Positions 1 through 7,515 of a stretch of DNA of 64,000 nucleotides are shown one piece after another (position 1 is the stretch's first letter; the number at the start of each line of letters is the position of its first letter). The stretch comes from JAIQFL01 sp035295745 (GTDB lineage Bacteria; Acidobacteriota; Terriglobia; Bryobacterales; Bryobacteraceae). The position numbers and the translations under genes are program-made. The DNA lies in assembly GCA_035295745.1 (NCBI GenBank), contig DATGIL010000057.1:1-64000 (forward strand), written 5' to 3'. The notes beneath the pieces are model-generated. The model was not told the DNA's origin and did no database searches. It saw only the letters and a program-made list of their open reading frames with translations.

Positions 1-863
1 AAACCGCAAGGACAAAGCTCGACCCAGCCCGACCGCTTGCAGACCGGGCATCCCGCACCGCCGCAAATCAGGCATCGAATATCGAGCTCGAATCCAGGCT
101 CGACAAAAGGAAAGAATCCGGGACGCAGGCGCACCGTCACGTCGCGCTTGAAGACCGCGGACAGGAACGTCTTCATGAAATAGATCAAGTGCGCGACCGA
201 AACATCGCGATCGACCATCATGCCTTCGAGCTGATAGAAGGTGTGCTCGTGCGAGGCGTCTACGCTTTCATTGCGGAATACGCGGCCGGGAGCAATCATG
301 CGCAGCGGCGGGCCGAGCCTCTCCATGCCACGGACTTGGACGGGCGAGGTATGGGTGCGCAGCAGGTTGCCGCCATCGAGCCAAAAGGTGTCCTGCATGT
401 CGCGCGCTGGATGCTCGGGCGGAATATTCAGAGCGTCAAAATTGTAGTATTCGGTCTCGACTTCGGGGCCGTCGAGGACGGCGAATCCGAGCGAAACGAA
501 CAGATCTTCGAGCTCGCGTTGGATGTGCGTGATGGGATGCAAATGCCCGCGCCGCGGACCGGGCGCCGGCAGCGTGAGATCGACCCATTCGGCTGCCAGC
601 GTGGCGCTGAGCGCCGAGGCAGCGAGCGATTCCTTTCCGCACTCGAGAGCGGTTTCGACCGCTTGCCGCGCGGTGTTCAGAAGTTGGCCGATGCGCTTGC
701 GCTCTTCCGGCGAGAGCTTTCCCATGTCCTTGCTGAATTGCGAGAGGCCGGTCTTGCGGCCGAGTGCATCCACGCGGACGGCTTCCAGATCGTCGAGCGA
801 CGTCGCCGCCTGAATGCGGGCAAGGGAACGGGACAGCAACTCCTGGATCGATTCGTCGAGCAT
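1..863 (-). CDS. pheS: Phenylalanine--tRNA ligase alpha subunit (3' part cut by window edge)
   Basis: This encodes the catalytic alpha subunit of the class II PheRS heterotetramer, which charges tRNA-Phe in the cytoplasm. Translating back from the ATG at 863 gives MLDESIQELL followed by an N-terminal coiled coil, then the class II motifs, including the stretches TEYYNFDALNIP, THTSPVQVRGME and RNESVDASHEHTFYQLEG, which are typical of PheS. About 287 residues are visible, against a usual length near 340, so the C-terminal catalytic end lies outside the window. A pheT partner, if present, would be expected further to the left. It is divergent from secG. Confidence 0.97.
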   Translation of the reverse strand, partial: MLDESIQELLSRSLARIQAATSLDDLEAVRVDALGRKTGLSQFSKDMGKLSPEERKRIGQLLNTARQAVETALECGKESLAASALSATLAAEWVDLTLPAPGPRRGHLHPITHIQRELEDLFVSLGFAVLDGPEVETEYYNFDALNIPPEHPARDMQDTFWLDGGNLLRTHTSPVQVRGMERLGPPLRMIAPGRVFRNESVDASHEHTFYQLEGMMVDRDVSVAHLIYFMKTFLSAVFKRDVTVRLRPGFFPFVEPGFELDIRCLICGGAGCPVCKRSGWVELCPCG

Positions 864-1010
864 GGGGTGGAAAATTCATTGTAGCAAGGGGCGGCGTCAC
901 TTCTCGCGGTTCGTGAGGGCTGCGAAGTCAGGTGATGGGAACGTCTTGAAATCTTGGAACAACGTTAATTGACCGGCGCTAACGCCGTCACCTATACTGG
1001 AAGGACTGAG

Positions 1011-1490
1011 ATGTATATTTTAGCCTTATTGATTCACATAATCGTCTGCCTTTTCCTGATTGTCGTGGTATTGCTGCAGAGCGGGAAAGCGGCGGACTTA
1101 GCTGGTGCGTTTGGCGGCATGGGTTCGCAGACAGCCTTCGGACCGCGCGGTTCCGCGACCTTGCTTTCCAAGGCGACGACGATCTCGGCGGTATTGTTCA
1201 TGCTCACGTCGTTGTCGCTGTCGATTCTGGCATCGCGCCAGGCGGGCTTGGGCACGACGGTTTTAGAGGGCACCGACCAGAAGGGCGCACCAACCAAGAG
1301 CGCTCCGGCGACGCCAGTTCCGCTGCCGCCGCAGCCACAGGCTCCGATGACGATGACGCCGGAAGGTGGGCAGCCGGTGACCATCCCGATGCCGACCAAC
1401 CAGAGTTTACCGCCGGGCGTAAAAGTCGTACCGGCTCCCGGCAAGCAGGCGCCGGCACCGGCACAGAAATCGCCGGCACCCAAGAAGTAG
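1011..1490 (+). CDS. secG: Preprotein translocase subunit SecG
   Basis: SecG is the small inner-membrane subunit of the SecYEG translocon. The ATG at 1011 is preferred over upstream in-frame codons because AAGGA lies just before it and the protein then starts directly with the first membrane helix (MYILALLIHIIVCLFL). The conserved cytosolic loop follows (LLQSGKAADLAGAFGG, then a GSATLLSKAT stretch) and then the second helix at about residues 55-77. The remaining ~80 residues are a Pro/Ala-rich, presumably disordered tail, longer than in E. coli but usual for acidobacterial SecG. Length is 159 residues. A tRNA-Leu follows 10 bp downstream. Confidence 0.95.
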   Translation: MYILALLIHIIVCLFLIVVVLLQSGKAADLAGAFGGMGSQTAFGPRGSATLLSKATTISAVLFMLTSLSLSILASRQAGLGTTVLEGTDQKGAPTKSAPATPVPLPPQPQAPMTMTPEGGQPVTIPMPTNQSLPPGVKVVPAPGKQAPAPAQKSPAPKK

Positions 1491-1500
1491 CACCCTGAAC

Positions 1501-1587
1501 GCGGAGGTGGCGGAATTGGCAGACGCACTAGCTTGAGGTGCTAGCGGGAGCAATCTCGTGGGGGTTCAAGTCCCCCTCTCCGCACCA
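1501..1587 (+). tRNA. tRNA-Leu (anticodon GAG), CCA encoded
   Basis: The acceptor strand GCGGAGG pairs with TCTCCGC near 1577-1583 (one G-U pair), followed by discriminator A and an encoded CCA. The anticodon stem CTAGC/GCTAG closes a 7-nt loop with GAG in the anticodon position. A long variable arm and a GGTTCAAGTCC T-arm are present, as expected for a class II leucine tRNA. Confidence 0.96.
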
Positions 1588-1936
1588 CATTTTAAAAGAG
1601 TTAGCGGTTTGGAGTTTGACCCTATTTACCTGGCAGGATCCGGTTTTGGACCTTATGTTGCTCCAGGCCGCTTGCTCGGAAGAGCAAGCTCCCACGCAAA
1701 CAAACGACTTCGACTCGCAGGGGTGTTGGTCCGAGCGCGAAACGCGCACGCCGATTAGCCTCAAAGACTAGTTGTGGCAACAACGTTCCTGAGGCGCACG
1801 AACTGCCGAGGAAAGCCAATTACGAAATCTGGCGAGCTGTCGGAATGTTTGGAATGTTTACTAATCAAGTACCCGTCATTCAAAAGCGTCGTGGCCGCGA
1901 TTCCCGGCGTTCCTTCGCTTCCAGGAAGACAAGATC
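1588..1936. other. Intergenic stretch after the tRNA, no gene recognised
   Basis: No convincing reading frame or RNA fold was found between the tRNA and the decayed TPR gene. Short open frames here lack a ribosome binding site and resemble no family I know. Confidence 0.4.
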
Positions 1937-2421
1937 TCATTCCGGCAATCCGATCTTCTTACGAAGAGCTGAAGAGCTTTCATTCTCGGATCGCCGCGAA
2001 GGGCAGCAAATTCAGCATAAGTGAGATCTCTACCCAACCGGACCGGCCCCAAAGGAACGGCGCGCTCGAGTGCCTCGAATGCGCGGTTCTTGTCGCCTAA
2101 GGCCGCGAAGATGCCTGCCTGCTCAATCGGCCGCCATTGGATTACCGCCATCTTCTCTGCTTTGTCGCGCTGTCCAGCAAGTGCATAGGCACGTCCAAGG
2201 ATTCCTGAGCCACTCGCCGAGAGCCGATCGTTAAACTTTTCTTCCAGTATCGGAATGGCCTCGGCGGCCCTTCCCTGAAATATCAGGCCCTCGGCACATG
2301 GCTGGGGACAATGTGCCATTGCATCGGCAGGGCGCCCGACCGAAAAAAGCAATGTCCTAAATATCTTCTGCACCGCAGGTGAGAGTGGATCGGTCTTTTC
2401 CTGCTGGCCGCAATTCGGCAA
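1937..2421 (-). pseudogene. TPR-repeat protein remnant, frameshifted by an 8-bp duplication
   Basis: The translation contains the C-terminal TPR block seen in acidobacterial winged-helix or kinase TPR proteins (GRAAEAIPILEEKF, GRAYALAGQRDKAEKM, then FAALGDKNRAFEALERAV and GDPRMKAL). The normal family ending is spoiled by a tandem duplication of GAAGAGCT at 1963-1970 and 1971-1978. Deleting one copy restores the ending KALRKKIGLPE and a stop at 1937-1939; as it stands, the frame runs on to 1876. The N-terminal DNA-binding or kinase part of such proteins is absent, and the gene abuts the hydrolase at 2480. It is probably a non-functional fragment. Confidence 0.75.
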
Positions 2422-2479
2422 TGTGGAGCAACACGATGAGTTGGAGATTGACTCATCAACCTTCGGCGTGCGAAAGAAT

Positions 2480-3376
2480 TCATGAGTGAGGCCCTCTAAG
2501 GCTGTTTACAAACTTCGCTATCGCCGCGCCGATCTCTTCGGGGCTGTCCTCCTGCAATAGCTTTCGGCCTTTAACCGCAACTTCGGTCTGGTTCGGCCAT
2601 CGCCGGATAGTGTCACGCAGGCGGCCGCGCGCAAGCGTGCCTGGCTCGCCGTTGATGAACAATTTTGGCAGGTCGCTTTGAGCTAACCACTCACAATTCC
2701 GGCTGACAACCTCGGCGACCTCGGCCGGTTCACCGTCGATCGGGAGACTACGAGGCCATGCCAGCATCGCCCTGCGGTCTTCGCCCCGATTGCGAAAGGG
2801 AGAGCGGTACTGTTCCATCTCGTCCTCAGTGAACTTCCGGAACGCGGTTTGAGGCAGTACCTTCTCGATGAATATGTTCTCTTCCAAGACCATTCGCTCG
2901 CCTTCCGGAGAACGGAGCGCTTTGAATAAAGGGTGGGCGTATTCGGGAAGATCTGGCCACGTCAGAGGCGCCGCGATCGCTTCCATGTGAACGATCCCTT
3001 TCACGCGCTGGCTATTCTGCCGGGCCCAATCAAACCCGAGCACTGCTCCCCAATCGTCCAGCACGAGCACTATGCGATTTCCGAGATCCAACTGATCCCA
3101 CAAATCGAAAAGCTGGCTCCTCTGAGTGGCAAGACTATAGCGTTCAGGCCCGAGGGAGGGCTCCAGCTTGTCCGAACCTCCCATGCCGATGAGGTCGCAG
3201 GCGATGAGGCGTCCCGTCCCTTCCAAGTGCGGCATGACGTTTCGCCACGCGTATGACGAGGCCGGTTGCCCGTGCTGGAAGACAATTGCGTCGCCCTCAC
3301 CTTCGTCGACGTAGGCCATTCGCCTGCCTTTGACTTCGCGGTGCTTGAGCTCGGCATACGCCGTACCGCTGATCAT
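2480..3376 (-). CDS. Haloalkane dehalogenase-like alpha/beta hydrolase with altered catalytic residues
   Basis: This 298-residue protein aligns along its whole length with LinB/DhaA-type haloalkane dehalogenases: the HG.P.SSY.WRN oxyanion region, CDLIGMG.SDKL, a nucleophile elbow DDWGAVLGFDWA with Asp108-Trp109, and MEAIA with Glu132. However, the catalytic His (His272 in LinB) is Lys272 (GRKLLQEDSPEEIG), the halide-binding Asn is Gln37, and the His before the nucleophile is Asp107. A normal hydrolytic dehalogenation cycle is therefore unlikely; another activity or loss of function is inferred. Its ATG overlaps the stop of the upstream DoxX gene by 4 nt, so it is translationally coupled and last in a VOC-DoxX-hydrolase operon. 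Confidence 0.85.
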   Translation of the reverse strand: MISGTAYAELKHREVKGRRMAYVDEGEGDAIVFQHGQPASSYAWRNVMPHLEGTGRLIACDLIGMGGSDKLEPSLGPERYSLATQRSQLFDLWDQLDLGNRIVLVLDDWGAVLGFDWARQNSQRVKGIVHMEAIAAPLTWPDLPEYAHPLFKALRSPEGERMVLEENIFIEKVLPQTAFRKFTEDEMEQYRSPFRNRGEDRRAMLAWPRSLPIDGEPAEVAEVVSRNCEWLAQSDLPKLFINGEPGTLARGRLRDTIRRWPNQTEVAVKGRKLLQEDSPEEIGAAIAKFVNSLRGPHS

Positions 3377-3774
3377 GATTCCCCTTCATAACGCTGGTGC
3401 AGCATGGGCCAGAACGCCGGTCGGTAGCACCAGGCAAGAAAGATCTCAAGTACGCTCACGAGCGCCGCGAGACCAACTTCCGCCCCGGACGACGGAACGA
3501 AAAGATGCATCACAGCGATGTTCACGATGATCGGCGCCAGCAACGCCACGGCGAGAGGGACGAAGCGGCCTATGACAAGCGCCGTTCCCGCGAACAGGTA
3601 GATCACGAACAAGAGCGGGAAGAAGTACCGGCTCGCGACCAGACCATCGATGAACACCGCGGCCGCGCCCTGCGCCGGCGGTAGTGGAAACAATTGCAGG
3701 AGCCCGTTCAAGCCGAATCCGAAGAATACGAGCCCGAGAAGCACGCGCGCCGCGATTGTAGCTTTCGATTCCAC
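3373..3774 (-). CDS. DoxX family membrane protein
   Basis: This 133-residue protein has four predicted membrane helices (about residues 8-28, 45-66, 70-90 and 98-117) and the DoxX-type opening ARVLLGLVFFGFGLNGL. DoxX-like proteins are small quinone- or redox-associated membrane proteins whose exact role is usually unknown. It lies 25 bp after the VOC gene and overlaps the hydrolase start by 4 nt, so the three genes probably form one operon. Confidence 0.85.
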   Translation of the reverse strand: MESKATIAARVLLGLVFFGFGLNGLLQLFPLPPAQGAAAVFIDGLVASRYFFPLLFVIYLFAGTALVIGRFVPLAVALLAPIIVNIAVMHLFVPSSGAEVGLAALVSVLEIFLAWCYRPAFWPMLHQRYEGES

Positions 3775-3799
3775 GGGGTCTGTCTCTCCTGACGAATCG

Positions 3800-4403
3800 C
3801 TACCAACGGGTTGTATGCAACTCGTACGAACCGGCCGGACTGAACTCCCCGGCTACCGCGCGCTCGTGCAGTTCCCAAGCCGAAGCGCCCGCCCAGCGCG
3901 CCGCGACCATCTTCTCGGGATCGACATTGACGTGCACCTGAGCAGGCAATGCCTTCAGTTGCTCCGTAACCGTCCAGTCGTCCGCAAAATTGTTGGTGTT
4001 CAGCTCGATGATATTGCCGTCGGGGTCCTCGTAATAGATCGCGGTTTGAAAGAACTGGTCCGCGGCCCACAGCGGGAACATGCCCTTGTCTTTGAGGCGA
4101 AGATACGTGCCGAGAAGATCGTCCAGACAGTCGTATGCGAAGGCGATGTGTTGCACCCGCGCGTGACGGTCTCTGTCGTTGTCGATCGAGACGCCAGGCG
4201 TCTCGAAAAAACGAGAGGCGATGATTGACCTCGTCGTTAGTCGCAAACGCCACCGTCTTAAATGGCGATCCGGCGGGCGCCGTCACGCGGTTATGAACGG
4301 TGATCCCGAGGACTTTGCGGTACCACTCAAGCACCGCGTTTAGGTTGGACGTCGTCAGACCGCAATGCTGCAGTTTCGGATGGATCGTGATCTCAGTATT
4401 CAT
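3800..4403 (-). pseudogene. VOC-family (extradiol-dioxygenase-like) protein, frameshifted in a homopolymer
   Basis: The ATG at 4403, with AGGAG upstream, opens a VOC/glyoxalase-fold protein (MNTEITIHPKLQHCGLTTSN). After NHRLSFF the frame is lost at a run of six A on the plus strand (4206-4211). Removing one base joins it to ETPGVSIDNDRDRHARVQHI and onward through YYEDPDGNIIELNTNNF to the stop at 3800. The reconstructed protein (about 200 residues) is a paralogue of the intact VOC protein at 8829-9449, which supports the repair. It is either a genuine pseudogene or a sequencing error in the A6 run. It heads the VOC-DoxX-hydrolase operon. Confidence 0.85.
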
Positions 4404-4692
4404 TTGATTTCTCCTGCGACGAAACAGAAGCAGGCCTGTAGCCGATATTCTCGAACACGGAAACCGTAGATTTTCAAAGTCGAATTGTGAGCGACCGTGT
4501 GGAGCGGCGTGCCCGTTTCGTGCCAGATGCCAACACTCCGATCACGCGCCAGGCGTAGCCGAGCCTCATTTCTCAGCTCTTTCAGAAGCTTGAGAGTGGC
4601 CGTCGTTTTGCCCGGATTGAACAGGGCTGCTATTCATGCGATCAGAGATTGTTATTGCCTGGGCAGTTCACGTTGCTCCTCTTGCAGGGCGT
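4404..4692 (-). other. Intergenic, possible unassigned short coding remnant
   Basis: An uninterrupted minus-strand frame of about 75 codons ends in TGA just upstream of the VOC start (residues such as KLLKELRNEARLRLARD and GIWHETGTPLHT). It has no clear ATG or Shine-Dalgarno and matches nothing I recognise. It may be a gene remnant or chance. Confidence 0.2.
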
Positions 4693-5115
4693 TCAGGCCG
4701 AACGTTGCTCCAGGCCGGCTTCTTGGGAGGCTTCTCGACGGTCAAACTCCGCGCGGGCGCGTTCGATTACCCCGCGATTGTCGCTTGCCCAATTTGCAAG
4801 TTCTGTTACGGTCTTGAGGAGCGTCTTGCCCAAGGGGGTGAGAGCGTACTCGACCCGGGGCGGCACGGTCGGGAAGACTGTTCGCAGCACAAGACCGTCT
4901 CGTTCCAATCCGCGCAGCGTGTGCGTGAGCATTCGCTGCGAGATGCCCTGAACGATTCGCTTGAGCTCATTGAAGCGCTTCGCGCCGTTCCCGAGCAGCA
5001 CTATCAAAAGAATGCTCCACTTATCCCCTACCCGGGTCAGCACTTCACGAGTGAAGGGGCATGCAGCATCGTGCGCGAAAACGTCGGTTCCCTTGGTGTT
5101 ACTTCGTGACTTCAA
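4693..5115 (-). CDS. HxlR family transcriptional regulator
   Basis: This 140-residue winged-helix protein has the HxlR signature: an N-terminal Cys (DAACPFTREVLTRVGDKWSILL), then RFNELKRIVQGISQRMLTHTLRGLERDGLV and the wing PRVEYALTPLGKTLL. The single Cys is the residue by which QorR/YodB-type members sense electrophiles or quinones. It is divergent from a QorB-like reductase, the same arrangement as ytfH/ytfG in E. coli, so repression of the 5221-7515 operon and of itself is the likely role. Candidate operators lie at 5153-5183. Confidence 0.9.
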   Translation of the reverse strand: MKSRSNTKGTDVFAHDAACPFTREVLTRVGDKWSILLIVLLGNGAKRFNELKRIVQGISQRMLTHTLRGLERDGLVLRTVFPTVPPRVEYALTPLGKTLLKTVTELANWASDNRGVIERARAEFDRREASQEAGLEQRSA

Positions 5116-5150
5116 CGTGCCTCCTTGAAAGTCCGTGCTTTAGAAACTAT

Positions 5151-5183
5151 TCTATACCTGGGAGTGAATTGATACCAGGTATC
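5151..5183. promoter_or_regulatory. Candidate HxlR operator pair
   Basis: A perfect palindrome GATACCAGGTATC occupies 5171-5183, and a related half (TATACCTGG) lies at 5153-5161 in the divergent HxlR/qorB-like intergenic region. Two similar sites about two helical turns apart suit a dimeric HxlR repressor controlling both directions. Confidence 0.55.
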
Positions 5184-5220
5184 AAAAGAGAACCAAAAAA
5201 TACGGAAAGGAAATCAGAAC

Positions 5221-6147
5221 ATGAACAACGAAACGAACTTCGCCCCCGGCAGGAGTGGGGCGTCAACAAGAATAGGAGTCGCGGGCGCATCCGGAAAACT
5301 CGGCAGCCTGGTGCTTGATGGCTTGCTCAAAGTTACGCCGCCGGATCAACTCGCGGCAATTGTTCGCAGCCCCGAAAAGGCAGCCCGATTCGCGTCGCGG
5401 GGAGTTCAAGTGCGTCGCGGCGACTACTCAGATTGGGAGACGCTGATTCCAGCCCTGGCTGGCATACAACGCTTGCTGCTGATATCGGCGACCGACCTCG
5501 GCAGGCGCGTTGAACAGCACCAGTCGGTAATCCAGGCCGCAAGAGCGGCCGGTGTCGAGCATATCGTCTACACGAGCGTGCTGCGTGCAGACACGAGCAC
5601 CCTGCCGATCGCCGACGAGCACCGCGAAACAGAAGACCTGCTCCGGACGTCCGGCCTGACCTATACGATCCTCCGAAACGGTTGGTACATCGAGAACTAC
5701 ACGGAGCGGTTGGAAATGCCGCTCGCTCACGGGGGATTCATCGGGGCGGCTCAGACCGGAAAAATAGCCGCTGCTACGCGTGAAGATTATGCAGAAGCGG
5801 CGGTCGCTGTGCTTATGAGCGGAGGCCACGAAGGAAAAACGTACGAGTTGGCGGGCGACTACGGCTTTACAATGAAGGACCTCGCCGACGCCGTGTCCGG
5901 CTGGGCCGGCACAACGCTTCCCTACACCGATCTGCCGCCCGCGGAGTATCGGAAGATTCTCGGCTCGGCAGGGCTTCCGGATGCGATTGTGGATCTCCTG
6001 GTCGCCACCGACATCGCGATTGCCCGCGGCGACCTGAATAGCGACAACCGGGACCTGCACAACTTAATCGGGCGGAATACGCAAACGCTTCGAGATGTGC
6101 TGACGAACCTCGTGAAGCCGGAAGCACGATCGGGAGCAGCCTTATGA
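5221..6147 (+). CDS. NmrA/QorB-like NAD(P)H-binding oxidoreductase
   Basis: This 308-residue atypical SDR has a Rossmann motif near residues 18-30 (GVAGASGKLGSLVLDGL), the SPEKAARFASRGVQVRRGDYSD segment typical of QorB/NmrA relatives, and the HRETEDLLRTSGLTYTILRNGWYIENY segment. QorB proteins bind NADPH and reduce quinones. The preceding GGAAAGG is the ribosome binding site. It is first in an operon, overlapping the next gene by 4 nt, and divergent from an HxlR regulator, pointing to an electrophile/quinone response. Confidence 0.9.
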   Translation: MNNETNFAPGRSGASTRIGVAGASGKLGSLVLDGLLKVTPPDQLAAIVRSPEKAARFASRGVQVRRGDYSDWETLIPALAGIQRLLLISATDLGRRVEQHQSVIQAARAAGVEHIVYTSVLRADTSTLPIADEHRETEDLLRTSGLTYTILRNGWYIENYTERLEMPLAHGGFIGAAQTGKIAAATREDYAEAAVAVLMSGGHEGKTYELAGDYGFTMKDLADAVSGWAGTTLPYTDLPPAEYRKILGSAGLPDAIVDLLVATDIAIARGDLNSDNRDLHNLIGRNTQTLRDVLTNLVKPEARSGAAL

Positions 6148-6893
6148 GCCCGTTAACGAACAGGGTGGCGGTGATCACGGGCGCGTCGAAGGGCATTGGC
6201 GCCGGGATCGCGAAGGCGATAGCCACAGCGGGGGCGGCGGTCGCGGTCAATTACGCCGGGAGCAAGGAAGCAGCCGAGCGTGTCGTGAATGACATCGTTG
6301 CGAACGGCGGCCGGGCAATTGCGGTTCAAGGAAGCGTTTCGAATGCCGCGGATATGAGGCGGCTCTTCGCGGAGACAAAATCGACATTTGGGGCCGTCGA
6401 CATCCTGGTGAATAACGCCGGTATCGGAGAGTTCGCCCCCGTTGAAGCTGTGTCCGAGGAACAGTACCGGCGGCTGTTTGACACGAACGTGCTCGGCGTC
6501 ATGCTTGCCGTTCAGGAAGCTCTCGGACACTTCGGCCCAAACGGCGGCAGCATCATCAATATCAGCTCTGTAGCCAGCGTCAGCCCGACACCCGCCTCCG
6601 GAATCTACGCCGCCACGAAGGCCGCGGTGAACACTCTGACTACTGTATTGGCGATGGAACTGGGCGCCCGCAAGATTCGAGTTAACGCCATCGCGCCCGG
6701 TCCTGTGGATACGGATGGCACGCGCGGGGTTGGCCTGATTGGCAGTGAACTGGAACGGCAGCTCATTGCGCAGACTCCGCTCGGCCGGCTTGGCCAACCG
6801 GAGGACATCGGCCGCATTGCGGTTTTCCTGGCATCGGACGATGCCCAGTGGGTCAGCGGCGCATGGATTCGAGCCTCAGGGGGACTGCAGTAG
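6144..6893 (+). CDS. SDR family oxidoreductase (FabG-like)
   Basis: This is a classical short-chain dehydrogenase of 249 residues: cofactor motif TGASKGIGAGI, NNAG at about residues 93-96, the catalytic Ser in NISSVASVSP, the YAATK catalytic Tyr/Lys pair, and the APGPVDTDG segment. The substrate cannot be read from sequence. Its start overlaps the stop of the QorB-like gene (ATGA), so the two are coupled and share HxlR control. Confidence 0.93.
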   Translation: MSPLTNRVAVITGASKGIGAGIAKAIATAGAAVAVNYAGSKEAAERVVNDIVANGGRAIAVQGSVSNAADMRRLFAETKSTFGAVDILVNNAGIGEFAPVEAVSEEQYRRLFDTNVLGVMLAVQEALGHFGPNGGSIINISSVASVSPTPASGIYAATKAAVNTLTTVLAMELGARKIRVNAIAPGPVDTDGTRGVGLIGSELERQLIAQTPLGRLGQPEDIGRIAVFLASDDAQWVSGAWIRASGGLQ

Positions 6894-6900
6894 GGGTGAT

Positions 6901-7515
6901 ATGCACATCACGGTTGTAGGAGCTAGCGATTCTTATGCGAGAGGTTTTGTTACGTGGGCGGTTGCCGCCGGATATCACGTCACCGTTGTCGGACCGAGCC
7001 GCGGCCAAGCTGAGGCGTTCGCGAGGAAGATCGATGCAGCAATGGCGGCTGGTCCTCGCGATCCGATCGCCGACAACATTGTTCTTCTCGCCCTGCCCTA
7101 CACGTGCGTTCTGGATGCGCGCGATTCTTACGGCAGACAACTCGACGGGAAGATCGTGGTCGACCTGACCACCCCAATCGATCCCGAGACCTTTGAACCC
7201 ATTCACCCGAAAGCGGGCTCAGCCGCGCAGGAGATCAAAAGTGCGCAACCGGGCGCCAGAGTAGTAAAAGCATTCCATCCGAGGTTCGTCGGCCCCCAGG
7301 ATGCGCGGCAGAACTCGACTGCACAAACCCGAGACGTATACCTGGCAGGCGACGATGCCGGGGCAAAGCATTTCGTCGCCCAGCTCTTCGAGTCGGGTGG
7401 TCTGCGAGCGATCGATGTTGGTCCGTTGCGGCGTGCACAAGAGCTGGAGGCAGCCGGGTATCTCGGCCTTGCCGCGCGCCTCGCTCCGGAAGCGGCCTCA
7501 GGGTCAGTCCTTTGA
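6901..7515 (+). CDS. NADPH-dependent F420 reductase-like NAD(P)-binding protein
   Basis: The ATG at 6901 lies 7 bp after the SDR stop and is chosen because the protein then opens with an NADP-binding Rossmann fold (MHITVVGASDSYARGFVTWA, then VTVVGPSRGQAEAFA). VVDLTTPIDPETF, VVKAFHPRF and a closing segment QELEAAGYLGLA follow the layout of the F420:NADP oxidoreductase/NADP-oxidoreductase family. Length is 204 residues. It is the third gene of the HxlR-linked operon. The converging MFS gene overlaps its 3' end by 12 bp. Confidence 0.85.
   Translation: MHITVVGASDSYARGFVTWAVAAGYHVTVVGPSRGQAEAFARKIDAAMAAGPRDPIADNIVLLALPYTCVLDARDSYGRQLDGKIVVDLTTPIDPETFEPIHPKAGSAAQEIKSAQPGARVVKAFHPRFVGPQDARQNSTAQTRDVYLAGDDAGAKHFVAQLFESGGLRAIDVGPLRRAQELEAAGYLGLAARLAPEAASGSVL

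Noticed and set aside
189..900. Long frames on both strands over the first 900 bp that are not PheS
   Set aside because: They are high-GC shadows of pheS; only the minus-strand frame from 863 gives a known protein.
1655..4722. GTTGCTCCAGGCCG present near 1658 and again near 4709
   Set aside because: Only 14 bp match, flanks diverge, and one copy is inside the HxlR coding sequence; probably coincidence.
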